A stretch of DNA of 64,000 nt from JASHPR01 sp963739645 (GTDB lineage: Bacteria; Actinomycetota; Actinomycetes; Streptosporangiales; Streptosporangiaceae). The notes below the pieces were generated by a model. The model searched no databases, was not told where the DNA came from, and saw only the letters and a program-made list of their open reading frames with translations. Positions 9,576 to 19,351 of this stretch are shown one piece after another (positions within the stretch are counted from its first letter, which is position 1; each line of letters begins with the position of its first letter). The stretch is taken from NCBI GenBank assembly GCA_963739645.1, contig CAVUBM010000047.1:1-64000 (forward strand), written 5' to 3'. The translations under genes were made by a program, and so were the position numbers.

Positions 9576-10527
9576 GTCGCAGCCCCCGTGTTGTCCCCGG
9601 CGGGCACCGCCGAGGCGGCGCGGCGCGGAACTCGACCGCATCCCTGGTGAGCTCCATGTAGGCCTCCTCGAGCGTGGCGCGGTGCGCCGACACCTCAGAG
9701 AACGGCACCCCGCCGCCGCTGAGGATGGCCACGATCCGCTCGGCCGTCAGCCCGGAGACGGTGAGTGTGTCGCGGCTGGTGGCCGCCACGGTGCCGCCCG
9801 CGCGCGCCAGCGCCTCCATCGCATCCGGCCGCGCTGTGGTGCGCAGCAAGACCCGGTCGCTGGACGCGGCCGCGATCAGGTCCGCCACCGTGGTGTCCGC
9901 GACGACCTTGCCCCGGCCGACCACCACCAGATGGCCGGCAGTGTCCTGCAGCTCGGCCATCAGGTGGCTGGATACCAGCACCGCGCGGCCTTCGGCGGCC
10001 AGGGCCGCCAGGAAGCCGCGCATCCACACGATCCCCTCGGGATCCATGCCGTTGAACGGCTCGTCGAACATGAGCACCGGCGGGTCGCCGAGCAGTGCCG
10101 CGGCGATCCCCAGACGCTGCCGCATACCCAGGGAGAAGCCGCCCGCCTTGCGCCGGACCGCACTACCCAGGCCCGCCTGCTCGATCACCGCGTCGACGCG
10201 CCTGGCGGTCAGGCCCTGCGAATGGGCGAGCCACAGCAGATGGTTGCGGGCGCTGCGGCCTGGCTGCAGCGCCCCGGCGTCCAGCAGCGAGCCGACGTGG
10301 CTCAGCGGGTGCCGGAGGCTCTGGTAGCGCCGTCCGCCGATCAGCGCGTGGCCCGCGTCCGCCGCGTCCAGGCCCAGGATCACCCGCATCGTGGTGGACT
10401 TGCCCGCGCCATTGGGGCCGACAAAGCCGGTGACCTGCCCCGGCGCCACGGTGAAGGTCATCCCGTCCAGGGCCATGGTCGGCCCGAACGTCTTCCGCAG
10501 GCCGCTGACTTCGATGGTTGCGTCCAT
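9572..10527 (-). CDS. ABC transporter ATP-binding protein of the exporter, frameshifted near the C-terminus
   Basis: Walker A (GPNGAGKS), the signature (FSLGMRQRLG), Walker B (VLMFDEP) and the H-loop (SSHLM) are all present in order. This DrrA-like ATPase would energise the two ABC-2 permeases. The main frame runs without stop into the next gene. One missing base near 9625 would restore a C-terminus ending at the TGA 9574-9572, which overlaps the permease ATG in the usual way. The start is ATG 10527. A sensor kinase gene is divergent upstream. Confidence 0.88.
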
Positions 10528-10693
10528 GCCTGCCACGGTAGGAAGCAGCGGCGCCGGTGTCGTCACGCCGGCGAGCCGTCTTGGCTGCCGCTGGCATGAG
10601 GGAGACCGGCCGCGCCGCATCCCCCGCACGAGGGACGCCAGGATGCTCGCCTGGAGGGACGCACGCACGCTGGCCAGCGAGGACAATGGCTAC

Positions 10694-11885
10694 GTGGACC
10701 GAGCCGGGCCTGGCACGCGCGCCGACCCGCTGCGGCGGCTCGCGACCGCGCGGTACGCGCCCGCCGCGGCCGGAACGCTGCTCGCGGCGGCTGCCGTGGC
10801 GCAGGCGATCGCGATGCCCGTGGGCCACGGCCGGCCCGACGGCGCGGACCTTCAGATCGCGTTCGTGCTGCTCGCGCTGTTCAGCACGCTGCCGCTCGGG
10901 ATGCTGTGGGCCTACCCGGCGACCGCCGCCGTGGCGGTCTGCGCGGCGACCGCGCTGACGCTGTCTGCCTTCCACGCGCTGACGATCGCGGCCTCATCAC
11001 GCAGCTGATACTCCTATACCGGCTGGGCCGGAGCGGATCAGCAGCTGCTCGCCGCCTGCCTGGCGCTGCCCTTCCTGGTGCTGGCCCTGGCCGACCCTCG
11101 GCACGCGGCGGCCAGGATCCCCGCCGTGCTGCTGACTGCGCTGAGCCCGGCGGCGGCGTGGGCCGGGGCCGCCCGGCGGGCCCGCAGCGAGGCCGTGGAG
11201 CACAGCGCCGCCCGCCAGGTCATCGCCGGCTCGCTGCTCGAGCACACGGCGCGCGGGGAGCGCGCCCGCGTCTCCCGCGAGCTGCACGACGTCGTGGCGC
11301 ACCACATTTCCATGATCGCTGTGCAGGCGGAGACGGCCAGGCTGACCACCGCGGGGATGCCCGCCGCCGGGGCCCAGCGGCTGTCCGCGATCGGCGACAC
11401 GGCGCGGGCGGCGCTGACCGAGATGCGGCGGCTGCTCGGCGTGCTGCGCGAGGACACCGGGGACACCACCGCGGACCGGCAGCCCCAGCCCGGCCTGCGG
11501 CAGCTCAATGAGCTGCTCGACGAGGCCAGGGACGCCTCGGGGTCGGGTGTCCGCCTCATCGTCCGGGGCGCCATGACCAGCACTCGACCCCGGCGTCGAG
11601 CTAGCCGCCTACCGCATCGTCCAGGAGGCGCTGACCAACGCCCGGCGGCATGCCGGGGGCGCCGCCGTGGACGTGGAGCTGCGCTACACCGCGGATGCCC
11701 TCTGGCTGCGCGTCCGTGACAACGGGCCCGGGCCCCCGCCCGCGGCACCCCCCGGCGGCCACGGGCTGCTCGGCATGCGCGAGCGCGCCGCGGCGGTCGG
11801 CGGTGAGCTGCGCACCGGCGCCGGGACCGGCGGCGGCTTCGTCGTCGAGGCCAGGCTGCCCGCCGCGGCGGAGGCGGCCGCGTGA
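10694..11885 (+). CDS. DesK/NarL-type sensor histidine kinase, split by two frameshifts
   Basis: The GTG at 10694 has GAGGA upstream. The N-terminal part holds about four to five membrane helices with almost no extracytoplasmic loop, typical of intramembrane sensing. The HisKA_3 box (RVSRELHDVVAHH) lies near 11265-11305 and the ATPase domain ends with RVRDNGPG and HGLLGMRER. The frame shifts near 11005 and again near 11590, where one extra A interrupts an otherwise normal region. It overlaps the regulator gene start and is divergent from the exporter operon, so it probably controls that operon (inference). Confidence 0.8.
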
Positions 11886-12571
11886 TCGCCCAGGCCCCGG
11901 CGATCCGGGTCATCGTCGCCGACGACCACCAGGTGGTGCGCGCCGGGTTCGCCGCGCTGCTCGACACCCAGCCGGACTTCACGGTGGTCGGCACGGCCTG
12001 CGACGGGATCCAGGCCGTGGAGATCGCCCGCGAGCTGCGTCCCGACGTCGTGCTCATGGACGTGCGGATGCCCAACATGGACGGCATCGAGGCCACCAGG
12101 CAGCTCGCCGGACCCGGGTCTGACGGCCCGCGGATCCTGATCCTGACCACCTTCGACCTGGACGAGTACGTCTACGACGCGCTGTGCGCCGGCGCCAGCG
12201 GCTTCCTGCTCAAGGACGTCACCGCCGAGCGGCTGTTCGACGCGGTACGCGTCGTCGCCACCGGGGAGGCGCTGCTCGCGCCGACCGTCACCCGGCGCCT
12301 GATCAGCGAGTTCACCCGGCTGCGCCCCCGGGCAGCAGCCGCGCCCGCGGCCGCGCTCGACGCGCTCACCCCCCGCGAGACCGAGGTGCTCAAGCTGGTC
12401 GCCGAGGGCCTGTCCAACCCGGAGATAGCGGCCCGGCTGGTCGTCACCGACGAGACCGTCAAGACGCACGTCAGCCGGATCCTGAGCAAGCTGGGGCGGC
12501 GCGACCGCACGCAGGCCGTGGTGGCGGCCTATGAATCGGGCCTGGTCGTCCCCCGCTCCGGCGCGCGCTAA
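11882..12571 (+). CDS. NarL/LuxR-family response regulator
   Basis: This 229-residue protein has an intact receiver domain (acidic pair VADDH near 12-16, phospho-acceptor Asp60 in VVLMDVRMP, Lys in FLLKD). A GerE-type helix-turn-helix follows (LTPRETEVLKLVAEG, then SNPEIAARLVVTDETVKTH) in the last 65 residues. The GTG start overlaps the kinase stop (GTGA), so the two are coupled. It is the partner of the kinase upstream, and the divergent exporter operon is the most likely target (inference). Confidence 0.92.
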   Translation: MIAQAPAIRVIVADDHQVVRAGFAALLDTQPDFTVVGTACDGIQAVEIARELRPDVVLMDVRMPNMDGIEATRQLAGPGSDGPRILILTTFDLDEYVYDALCAGASGFLLKDVTAERLFDAVRVVATGEALLAPTVTRRLISEFTRLRPRAAAAPAAALDALTPRETEVLKLVAEGLSNPEIAARLVVTDETVKTHVSRILSKLGRRDRTQAVVAAYESGLVVPRSGAR

Positions 12572-12588
12572 CCGCCCAGCGCCTGGAA

Positions 12589-13268
12589 CTACGCCGAGAC
12601 GAACGCCGGGTCGATCACCCACCCGGCCAGCAGCAGCAGCGCCCCGGTCAGGATCGGGTCGACGATCAGGATCTCCGGCCGGGTGCCGGTGGTGAACGCC
12701 AGCGGCTCGGGCAGCAGGTGGAACCGGTAGGTCGACAGCGGGAACCCGAGCATGCAGCCGGAGTCGGTCAGCATGTCCCCGACGATGTGGGTGCAGCAGC
12801 CGAGCAGTACCGCCAGCGGGATCAGCCGCAGGCCGTAACCGAACCACACCTCCCAGGAGGCGACCGCGATCCCGATCAGGTCGGCGGTGTGGCCGCGGGC
12901 CAGACGCAGCGCCTCGAGGCCGGCGGACACGCTGAGCGTCATCAGCAGCGCGAGCCCCGCCTTCCCCGCCCAGTCACCCCGGTAGTGACAGGAGATCCAG
13001 GCCAGGCCGGTGAACAGCGCTACCCCGAGGAAGGAGTGCGTCGCGTGCCGGTGACCACCGCTGACCCGGCCGATGAGCCAGGCGATCGCCTCGGACAGGA
13101 AGCCGAGGCTCCGGCCGGCGACGACCCGCACTTGTCCAGGTCCGGGAGCAGCGCCATGCCCGCGGTGAAGCCCGCCAGCGCCGCGGCCTGCCCGACCGGC
13201 AGATGCAGGATGATCCCCGCGGCCGCCCCGGTGACCCCCCCGGAGAGCGCGTGCGAATGCCCCAGCAT
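12589..13268 (-). CDS. YdjM-like membrane-bound metal-dependent hydrolase family protein, one frameshift
   Basis: The gene encodes a multi-helix inner-membrane protein with the family's His/Asp motifs: MLGHSHALSGG at the start, ALLPDLD, a GGHRHATHS motif and a CTHIVGDMLTDSG motif. The frame breaks near 13120 between LPDLDKCGSSP and RSLGFLSE, and one base restores it. Members are annotated as LexA-binding, membrane-bound metal-dependent hydrolases without an established substrate. It converges on the LuxR regulator gene (17 bp gap) and is divergent from murJ. Confidence 0.8.
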
Positions 13269-13507
13269 CAGGCCCGGCCCGGCCGTCGCACGTACGCCAT
13301 TCCCACCGCCCCCGCGTGCGCCACTCCCACCGCTCCTTCGCGGGCAGATGCTAGCGAAATCGGGCAAGCCACCGGGCCTTCTGCGCCCGCGACATGCGGG
13401 TGAGCTCACTGCGACGGCCGGCCTGCGGGAGCCGATAGCGTCGGTGCCTGACGACACGGGTCAGGCGCAAACGGGGGGCCGGGCCCGGTCCGACCGGGGG
13501 ACCTTCC

Positions 13508-15317
13508 ATGAGCATGCCGGGGGCATCGCAGGCCGGGCCGCCCGGTGCCGACCAGGACCTGACCGCCCGCGGCGCGGGCACCAGGCGGCACCGGCGGCCG
13601 AAGCGGCGCCTGCTGCCGTTACGGCGCCTGACCCCGGAGCCGGGCGACGCCCGGGGGACGAACGAGCCCGCCCGGGGCAGGAGCCTGGCCCGGACCGTGG
13701 CGCCAGCATCGTGCGGTCCAGCGGTGTCATGGCGGCCGGCACGCTGGCCTCGCGGATGACGGGGCTGCTGCGGACCCTGGCCCAGGCCTACGCGCTCGGC
13801 GCGGTGTCCCTGGCCGACGCGTACAACGTGGCCAACTCGCTGCCCAACGCCGTCTACAACCTCATGCTCGGCGGCATCCTCACCAGCGTGATCGTGCCGC
13901 TGCTGGTCAACGCGGCGACCAGGGACACCGACCGCGGCGAAGCCTACGACCAGCGGATGTTCACCCTGCTGACGTTCACCCTTTTGGCCATTACGCTGAC
14001 CGCCACCCTGGCCGCCGCCCCCCTGGTCCATCTGTACGCCGGGCCGGTCACCGGGCCCGAGCTGCACCTGATGGTGATCTTCGCGTACTTCTTCATCCCG
14101 CAGATCTTCTTCTACGGCGTCAGCTCGCTGGCCGGGGCGGTGCTCAACTCGCGGGACAGCTTCGCGGCCCCGATGTGGACCCCGTGATCAACAACATCGT
14201 CGTGATCGGGGTCCTGCTCGGGTTCATCGACGTGGCCGGGTTCGGCGTCCGGCCGGCCACGATCACCACGCCCGAGGCCCAGCTACTCGGCCTGGGCACG
14301 ACGCTCGGCGTGGCGGCGCAGACGGCAGCGCTGATCCCGGCGCTGCGGCGGGCCGGGTTCCGCTGGCGGCCGCGGTTCGACTTCCGGCGGACGGAGCTGG
14401 GCGAGATCCGGCGCATGGCCACGTGGATGTTCGGCTACATCGCCACCACCCAGGTGACGCTCCTGGTCACCACCCGGGTGGCCAACGACGCGAGCGTGCT
14501 GGCCGCCCGTGCGCATGTCGGATACGGCGCCGGGTACACGCCGTTCGCGTACGCGTGGCAGCTGTTCCAGATGCCGTACGCGATCGTTGGCATCTCTGTG
14601 ATCACCGCGCTGCTGCCCCGGATGAGCGCGCACGCGGCGGCCCGCAGGGCGGACTACGTACGGGCCGATTTCTCGGCCGGGCTCAGGCTCTCGTCGGTGA
14701 TCGTGGTGCCGTCGGCCCTGGTGCTGGCCGTGCTCGGCCCGGATCTCGCCGAGGTGTTCCTGGCGCACGGTGCCACCAGCGTGGCCAGCGCCCGCTACAT
14801 GGGCGAGGTGTTCGCGGTGCTCTGCCTCGGCCTGGTCCCCTACACGGTGTTCCAGCTGCAGCTGCGGGTGTTCTACGCGCTGCACGACAGCCGCACTCCC
14901 GCGCTGATCGGCGTGCTCACCATGATGGTTAATGTCGGCGCCAACTACGCCGCCCTGGCCGTGCTGCCGCCCGGGCTGGTCGTGGCGGGCCTCGGGTTCG
15001 CCTTCGGCCTGGGCAACCTGGCCGGCTCGGCGCTGGCCTGGCGGCTGCTCAGCCGCAAGCTCAGCGGGATGGACGGCCGCGTCATCGGCGGCTGCCTGCT
15101 GCGGACGCACGCCGCAGCCGTCCCGGCCGCGCTTCTTGCGCTCGCCATATCGCTGGCTGCCGCGACCGTCCTGCCCGGCGGATCGCTCGGCGCCCTGGGC
15201 ACCGTGACCGTCGCCGGCGGCGCCGCGGTCCTGCTCTACCTGCTGCTGGCCCGGGTCTGCCGGGTCACCGAGCTCACCGACCTGCTCGCGACGGTAACCG
15301 CGCGGCTGCGCCGGTGA
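13508..15317 (+). CDS. murJ: MurJ-like lipid II flippase (MviN family), two frameshifts
   Basis: MurJ moves lipid II across the membrane during peptidoglycan synthesis. The protein has a basic, Pro-rich cytoplasmic N-terminus, then ASRMTGLLRTLAQAYALG and about 14 helices with characteristic motifs (VANSLPNAVYNLMLGG, LLPRMS, LRVFYALHDSRTP). A one-base loss in a CCCC run near 14186 splits it, and the N-terminal tail changes frame near 13680. ATG 13508 has a GGGGGA run before it but is only a best guess. Actinobacterial MurJ often carries cytoplasmic extensions; none is seen C-terminal here. Strong hairpins follow the stop codon. Confidence 0.85.
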
Positions 15318-15320
15318 TAA

Positions 15321-15391
15321 GCGGGCCCGCCTGCCCGGGCCCGCCGAGAGCGGCTCTCTGGCCCGGCCCCCCGTCCCGGGCCAGAGAGCCG
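15321..15391. terminator. Two stem-loops forming a bidirectional terminator between convergent genes
   Basis: A 9-bp stem with a 6-nt loop (15321-15329 with 15336-15344) is followed by a perfect 16-bp stem with a 9-nt loop (15351-15366 with 15376-15391). Both lie between the murJ stop codon and the stop of the convergent gene at 15402. There is no U-tract, as is usual for actinomycete hairpin terminators. Confidence 0.8.
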
Positions 15392-15401
15392 GTGTGCGCC
15401 G

Positions 15402-16079
15402 TTACCGGCGCACTGCCGCGAGCTTCTGCTCCGCCGCCGGCACGCGCTCGGCGCCCAGCTCGCGGCTGATCCAGCGGTCCAGCACGTCGTCGCTCACCCA
15501 GGACGTGATCAGCGCGTAGCGCGGACGCGGGCCCGGGTGCCAGACCACGTGGTAGAGCCGCTGGGTGTCGATGACCAGCTGCATGGCCGGGTGCAGCGGG
15601 ATGCGGGTCTCGGTCGCGGGGTCGTCGGCGTCCTCGCGCAGGATGAACACCGACTGGCCGGGCTGGTTGTCCAGCTCGAGCCAGGACCTGACCACCCAGC
15701 CCTGCCCATCAGGGTTGAGGCGGTTGTTGTCGTCCAGGTGCAGCTGGCGCAGCGCCGCCGCCTCGTCGCTGGGATTGAGCTTGATAACCCGGACCCGGCC
15801 GAAGTTGCCGCCAATTTCCTCGACATACTTAGCGAGGCCCGGCGCCAGTTCGCGGTTCTGGGTCCAGAGACCGTCACTGTCCGGCTTGCCATGATCCCAG
15901 AAACCGCGGCAGTCCATCTCGCCCGTCGCCGAGGTCAGCGGCGCAAAGTTCGTGTCGCCCCCGCTCTTCCAGTCCATGTACTCGAGCGATTCCCACTCGG
16001 CTGGCGCAATGGGCTTTCCTGGCCGGTCGCGCAGAATTACATAGCCTTTGTCGGCCAGGATGTCGAGCTTGCGATGCAT
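15402..16079 (-). CDS. Unrecognised protein with weak 2-oxoglutarate/Fe(II) oxygenase-like features
   Basis: I do not firmly recognise this 225-residue soluble protein. It has no signal peptide or membrane helix. A possible metal triad is visible: an HLDDN (HxD) motif after AALRQL, then a distal His in RLYHVVWHPG, with PRPRYALI offering an Arg of the kind that binds 2-oxoglutarate. Spacing of about 70 residues fits aspartyl/asparaginyl hydroxylase-like folds. The 5-prime third is less GC-biased than neighbouring genes. It is divergent from a methyltransferase gene, so the two may act on one substrate (inference). Confidence 0.55.
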   Translation of the reverse strand: MHRKLDILADKGYVILRDRPGKPIAPAEWESLEYMDWKSGGDTNFAPLTSATGEMDCRGFWDHGKPDSDGLWTQNRELAPGLAKYVEEIGGNFGRVRVIKLNPSDEAAALRQLHLDDNNRLNPDGQGWVVRSWLELDNQPGQSVFILREDADDPATETRIPLHPAMQLVIDTQRLYHVVWHPGPRPRYALITSWVSDDVLDRWISRELGAERVPAAEQKLAAVRR

Positions 16080-16355
16080 GCATTCCCCCTCGTGCGGACG
16101 TTACTTTCGTATTCGGTCCGCCCGGACCTATATCCTCTGGTCGCTGGGGCTACTCGCACTCAACCGCCGCCTTATTCAGCCGTGGCGATGATTTTGTGCT
16201 CCCATTGCCAGAGCTGCCGACCACATTCCCCGCGCTGACGCATGGCCTTACCGGGCCCAGATCCCGCCTCGACTTAGCAAAGATTTCTTAAAGGAAACCG
16301 CCCCGCCGCTTGCGCCTGCTGGCTGTGGGATACCTCACATCGGGGAGGGGACACG

Positions 16356-17108
16356 ATGGCAGCGACAACACATGGATCACGCCGCACCGATTATTACGAC
16401 GACCCGGAATTCAACTACGCCGAGTGGTGGCGGGGCCGCGAGTACGAGCACGAGGCCGAGGTCATGGCCATCCAGCGGCTGCTGGAGGACAGGCGGTTCG
16501 GGTATGCCGTGGACATCGGGGGCGGCTTCGGGCGGCTCAGCGTGATCCTTGCGGATTACGCGGACCGGGTCACCCTGGTCGACTCCAGCATTCAGCAGCT
16601 GGACCTGTCCAAGGATTTTCTCGCGCGCCATCCGCGCGTTGACAGCCGCCTGATGGTCGCCAGCGAATTGGGATTTGCGGACGCGAGCGTGGACCTGGTC
16701 ACGATGATCCGGGTGATGCACTACCTGCCCGACCCGGCCGCAGTTTTCAGCGAGGTATCGCGGATCCTGCGCCCGGGCGGCACCGCCATCATCGAGGCCG
16801 CGAACACCCTGCATGCCGTCAGCCGGCTGCGCTATATGATGCGTGGCGAACGGATTCCGGCCGCGGCCGTGGACATCGGGTCGCATGGCGATATCCCGTA
16901 CGTGAATCACCACCCGGAAACTGTCGAAGGCCAGCTCGAAGCGGCCGGGCTGCACGTCAAGCGCAGGCTTTCGGTATCCAACCTGCGTCATCCGGCAGTC
17001 AAGCTGGTTATGTCGAAGCGCATCATGCTCGCCGTGGAAGAGAAGGCACAGGAGCGGCTGGCCAGAATTCACTTCGGCCCGAGCATTTTCTTCCTGCTGA
17101 GGAAGTAG
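16356..17108 (+). CDS. Class I SAM-dependent methyltransferase
   Basis: This 250-residue protein shows motif I (AVDIGGGFGRLS near 50-61), an acidic residue after beta-2 (VTLVDSS), motif II/III (DLVTMIRVMHYLPDP) and LRPGGTAIIEAAN, all typical of the UbiE/Methyltransf_11 group. The RBS GGGGAGGGG lies before ATG 16356. The C-terminal third is not diagnostic of a substrate. It shares a 276-bp divergent promoter region with the oxygenase-like gene at 15402-16079. Confidence 0.85.
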   Translation: MAATTHGSRRTDYYDDPEFNYAEWWRGREYEHEAEVMAIQRLLEDRRFGYAVDIGGGFGRLSVILADYADRVTLVDSSIQQLDLSKDFLARHPRVDSRLMVASELGFADASVDLVTMIRVMHYLPDPAAVFSEVSRILRPGGTAIIEAANTLHAVSRLRYMMRGERIPAAAVDIGSHGDIPYVNHHPETVEGQLEAAGLHVKRRLSVSNLRHPAVKLVMSKRIMLAVEEKAQERLARIHFGPSIFFLLRK

Positions 17109-17109
17109 C

Positions 17110-17412
17110 CACCACCCGCACGTTCATGAGGTACGGGAACACCTGCGGCGGCACCTTGGACAGCGCGGTCAGCTGGGCCGCGTACGGCGTCACGGTGGCC
17201 AGTTGGGGGGCCACGGCGATGACGCCGTCGATGGCCTTGGTGTTGGCGGAGATGGTGGTCAGGATCACGGTTCCCTTGGCGCCGCCGCCCGCGGCCGTGA
17301 CGGCCTGGGCCAGCAGCATGGGCGGGATCGTGGCCGGGTTGGGGTACGCAGCCAGCTGGGTGAACAGCGCCGGATTAGCCTTGATCACCGCCAGCTTGGG
17401 CGCGAACTTGGA
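17110..17412 (-). pseudogene. Internal fragment of an MFS transporter C-terminal region
   Basis: About 100 codons on the minus strand read APKLAVIKANPALFTQL, then IPPMLLAQAV, TPYAAQLTALSKVPP and VFPYL. This Ala/Pro-rich pattern resembles the long soluble C-terminal part of some actinobacterial MFS transporters. It has no start codon or membrane helices. It is cut at about 17130 beside the methyltransferase stop and at about 17412, where it meets the phosphotransferase tail in another frame. It is a remnant or an assembly join; the family assignment is tentative. Confidence 0.4.
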
Positions 17413-18220
17413 GGCGCAGGCTCATGTGCGCCCAGCAGGCCAGCACCACCTCGTCGGGCGCGGTGCCCTGCAGCTGTTCGGCCAGCCACCGGCCCAGATC
17501 GGGCGCGCGCCGCGCGAGATCGAACCGGAGGGTGAACAGGTCGAAGTACCCGTGGCTGCGGCCCGCGCCGTCCCAGTCGACCACGCCAGTGACCGTCCCG
17601 GCCTGGTCGATCAGCACGTTCTCGGGGTGGAAGTCGAAGTGCACCAGGTCGGTCCCGGCCAGGTGCTCGGGCACGGCGGCGCCGACCTCCTCGATCGCCG
17701 CCAGCAGCCGCGCGGTCCGCCGGTCGTAGGCCGCCAGCGGCTGGTGCAGGCAGAAACCCGGACCGTCCTCGCGCAGGTACAGGGACGGGGCCGGGCCGTC
17801 GCGGTCCGCCAGGATGCCGCGGCAGCGCCGGTTCACCTCGATCATCGACTCGACCGTGCGGCGGCCGGGAACCGCGGGCGGGGTTCCGGGCAGCAGCTCC
17901 TGCACGATAACCGTGGCGTCGGGCAGTTCCTGCACCATTGCGTAACGGGGCGCAGGGACCCCGTGCGCCCGGCCGACGGCGAGCAGCGCTTCGGTCCGCT
18001 GGGCGGCGGCCGCGGTGCCGGGCGGGGCCAGCGTGAGCACCGACCGCCGCCCGCCGGGCCACCGGACGTAGGCGGCACCGACCTGGCCGCCGGGGCACGG
18101 GCCCTCCACCTCGAGCCGGACGCCGGCCACCTCGAGCAGCTGGCGGACGGCCGCGACCGCGTCCAGCCTGGTCACCCGGGAGAACGCAGGCGGTGAGACC
18201 GCGCCGCCGTGGTCAGCCAC
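17375..18220 (-). CDS. Aminoglycoside phosphotransferase (APH)-family kinase
   Basis: The protein has an N-lobe ending in TVIVQELLPG and the catalytic loop LVHFDFHPENVLID, followed by VTGVVDWDGAGRS (the DFG equivalent). It would phosphorylate a small-molecule hydroxyl using ATP; the substrate is unknown and resistance should not be assumed. GTG 18220 overlaps the stop of the dehydrogenase gene by 8 bp, so the two are co-translated. The last 25 residues (from about 17440) look improvised and run into the MFS-like remnant, so the natural C-terminus may be lost. Confidence 0.8.
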   Translation of the reverse strand: MADHGGAVSPPAFSRVTRLDAVAAVRQLLEVAGVRLEVEGPCPGGQVGAAYVRWPGGRRSVLTLAPPGTAAAAQRTEALLAVGRAHGVPAPRYAMVQELPDATVIVQELLPGTPPAVPGRRTVESMIEVNRRCRGILADRDGPAPSLYLREDGPGFCLHQPLAAYDRRTARLLAAIEEVGAAVPEHLAGTDLVHFDFHPENVLIDQAGTVTGVVDWDGAGRSHGYFDLFTLRFDLARRAPDLGRWLAEQLQGTAPDEVVLACWAHMSLRLQVRAQAGGDQG

Positions 18221-19226
18221 GGGGGTCGATGTGAATCTTCGGGCCGGGCCCGGCACCCGCCGGCCGCCACCCCGCGAGCACCTCACCCGCTTCCGCGAGG
18301 CTCACCGTGGCCATCACCAGCGGGTGGGGATCCACCGACCCGGCCGCGTACTGCTCGATGGTCCCGGCCAGGCCCGCAGACGCGCCCAGGATGCCCACGG
18401 CCGTGACGTCCTTCAGCACCAGCGTCCGGGTGTCGATGGTGCTCGGCTGGCCAGCCACGCCGATGTACACCACCCGCCGGCCCGGCTCGACCAGCTCGAG
18501 CGCCTGAGCCGGGAGCTCGGCCGAGTTCGAGGCGTCGATGACCGCGGCAAACGGCAGCCGGGGGATGTCCGCCGCGGTCCACGCACCGTGCACGCCGAGG
18601 GTGGTGGCGAAGTCGAGCGACTCCCGGGTGAGGCCGAGGACGTGCACCTCCGCGCCCTGCGCGAGCGCGAACCGCGCGACCAGCAGGCCGATGGTCCCCG
18701 GCCCGAGCACCAGGACCCGCTCCCCCGGCTGCAGGCCAGCGGCCCATACCGAGCGCAGCGCGCTCCCGCCCGGCTCGACCATGGCCCCGGCCACGTCGTC
18801 CACGGCGTCAGGCAGCGGGTTCAGCGCGGTGACCGGCATGGCCATTCGCTCCGCCAGCGCGCCGGGAAAGCCGCGCCTGATCCCGACCTCGTAGCGGTCC
18901 TCGCACACGTGCGGCCGCCCGCTCCGGCAGCGGTCACACTGGCCGCACCCCAGCATGGTGTCGCCGGTGGTGCGCCGGCCCATCCAGCCCGGGTCAACCT
19001 CGGTCCCGACGGCGGAAACGGTGCCGGACCACTCGTGCCCGAGCCGGATCGGGTACGCGGCGTGCCCCTGATGCAGGTAAGCCATCTCGCCGGTGAAGAA
19101 CTCGACATCGGTGCCGCACACGCCCACCCGGTCGATGTCGATGACCACCTGCCCCGGCGCCGGCAGCGGATCATCGACGTCCCGGACCTCCCACCGGTGC
19201 GGCCCGGTGACCACGAACGCTCTCAT
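18213..19226 (-). CDS. Zinc-dependent alcohol/polyol dehydrogenase (MDR superfamily)
   Basis: This 337-residue protein has catalytic zinc ligands Cys37 (GVCGTD) and His64-Glu65 (GHEW), structural zinc ligands Cys94, Cys97, Cys100 and Cys108, and an NAD(P)-binding GPGTIG motif near 175. It would oxidise a sugar alcohol or similar substrate in the cytoplasm. It is divergent from the IlvD/Edd-type dehydratase gene and coupled to an APH-type kinase, a set that could make a small sugar or sugar-acid catabolic unit (inference). Confidence 0.88.
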   Translation of the reverse strand: MRAFVVTGPHRWEVRDVDDPLPAPGQVVIDIDRVGVCGTDVEFFTGEMAYLHQGHAAYPIRLGHEWSGTVSAVGTEVDPGWMGRRTTGDTMLGCGQCDRCRSGRPHVCEDRYEVGIRRGFPGALAERMAMPVTALNPLPDAVDDVAGAMVEPGGSALRSVWAAGLQPGERVLVLGPGTIGLLVARFALAQGAEVHVLGLTRESLDFATTLGVHGAWTAADIPRLPFAAVIDASNSAELPAQALELVEPGRRVVYIGVAGQPSTIDTRTLVLKDVTAVGILGASAGLAGTIEQYAAGSVDPHPLVMATVSLAEAGEVLAGWRPAGAGPGPKIHIDPRG

Positions 19227-19351
19227 GCCTGAGCCAATGTATCCCGCGCCTTGCCGCCCAGGTCACCCAGTTTTCCACGGCCGGCACCACGAGTAGGTTG
19301 AGGGGACATTTGGGGATCTCAGGCGAAGTTCCAGGAGGCGGAAGAGCGTCA

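Noticed and set aside
8121..9650. Long plus-strand open frames opposite the ABC-2 permease
   Set aside because: Low-complexity Arg/Ala/Gly composition and exact antisense overlap with a recognised permease.
17375..18220. Aminoglycoside resistance gene
   Set aside because: The APH fold covers many kinases. Coupling to a dehydrogenase and distance to sugar-acid genes argue for metabolism, so no resistance is claimed.
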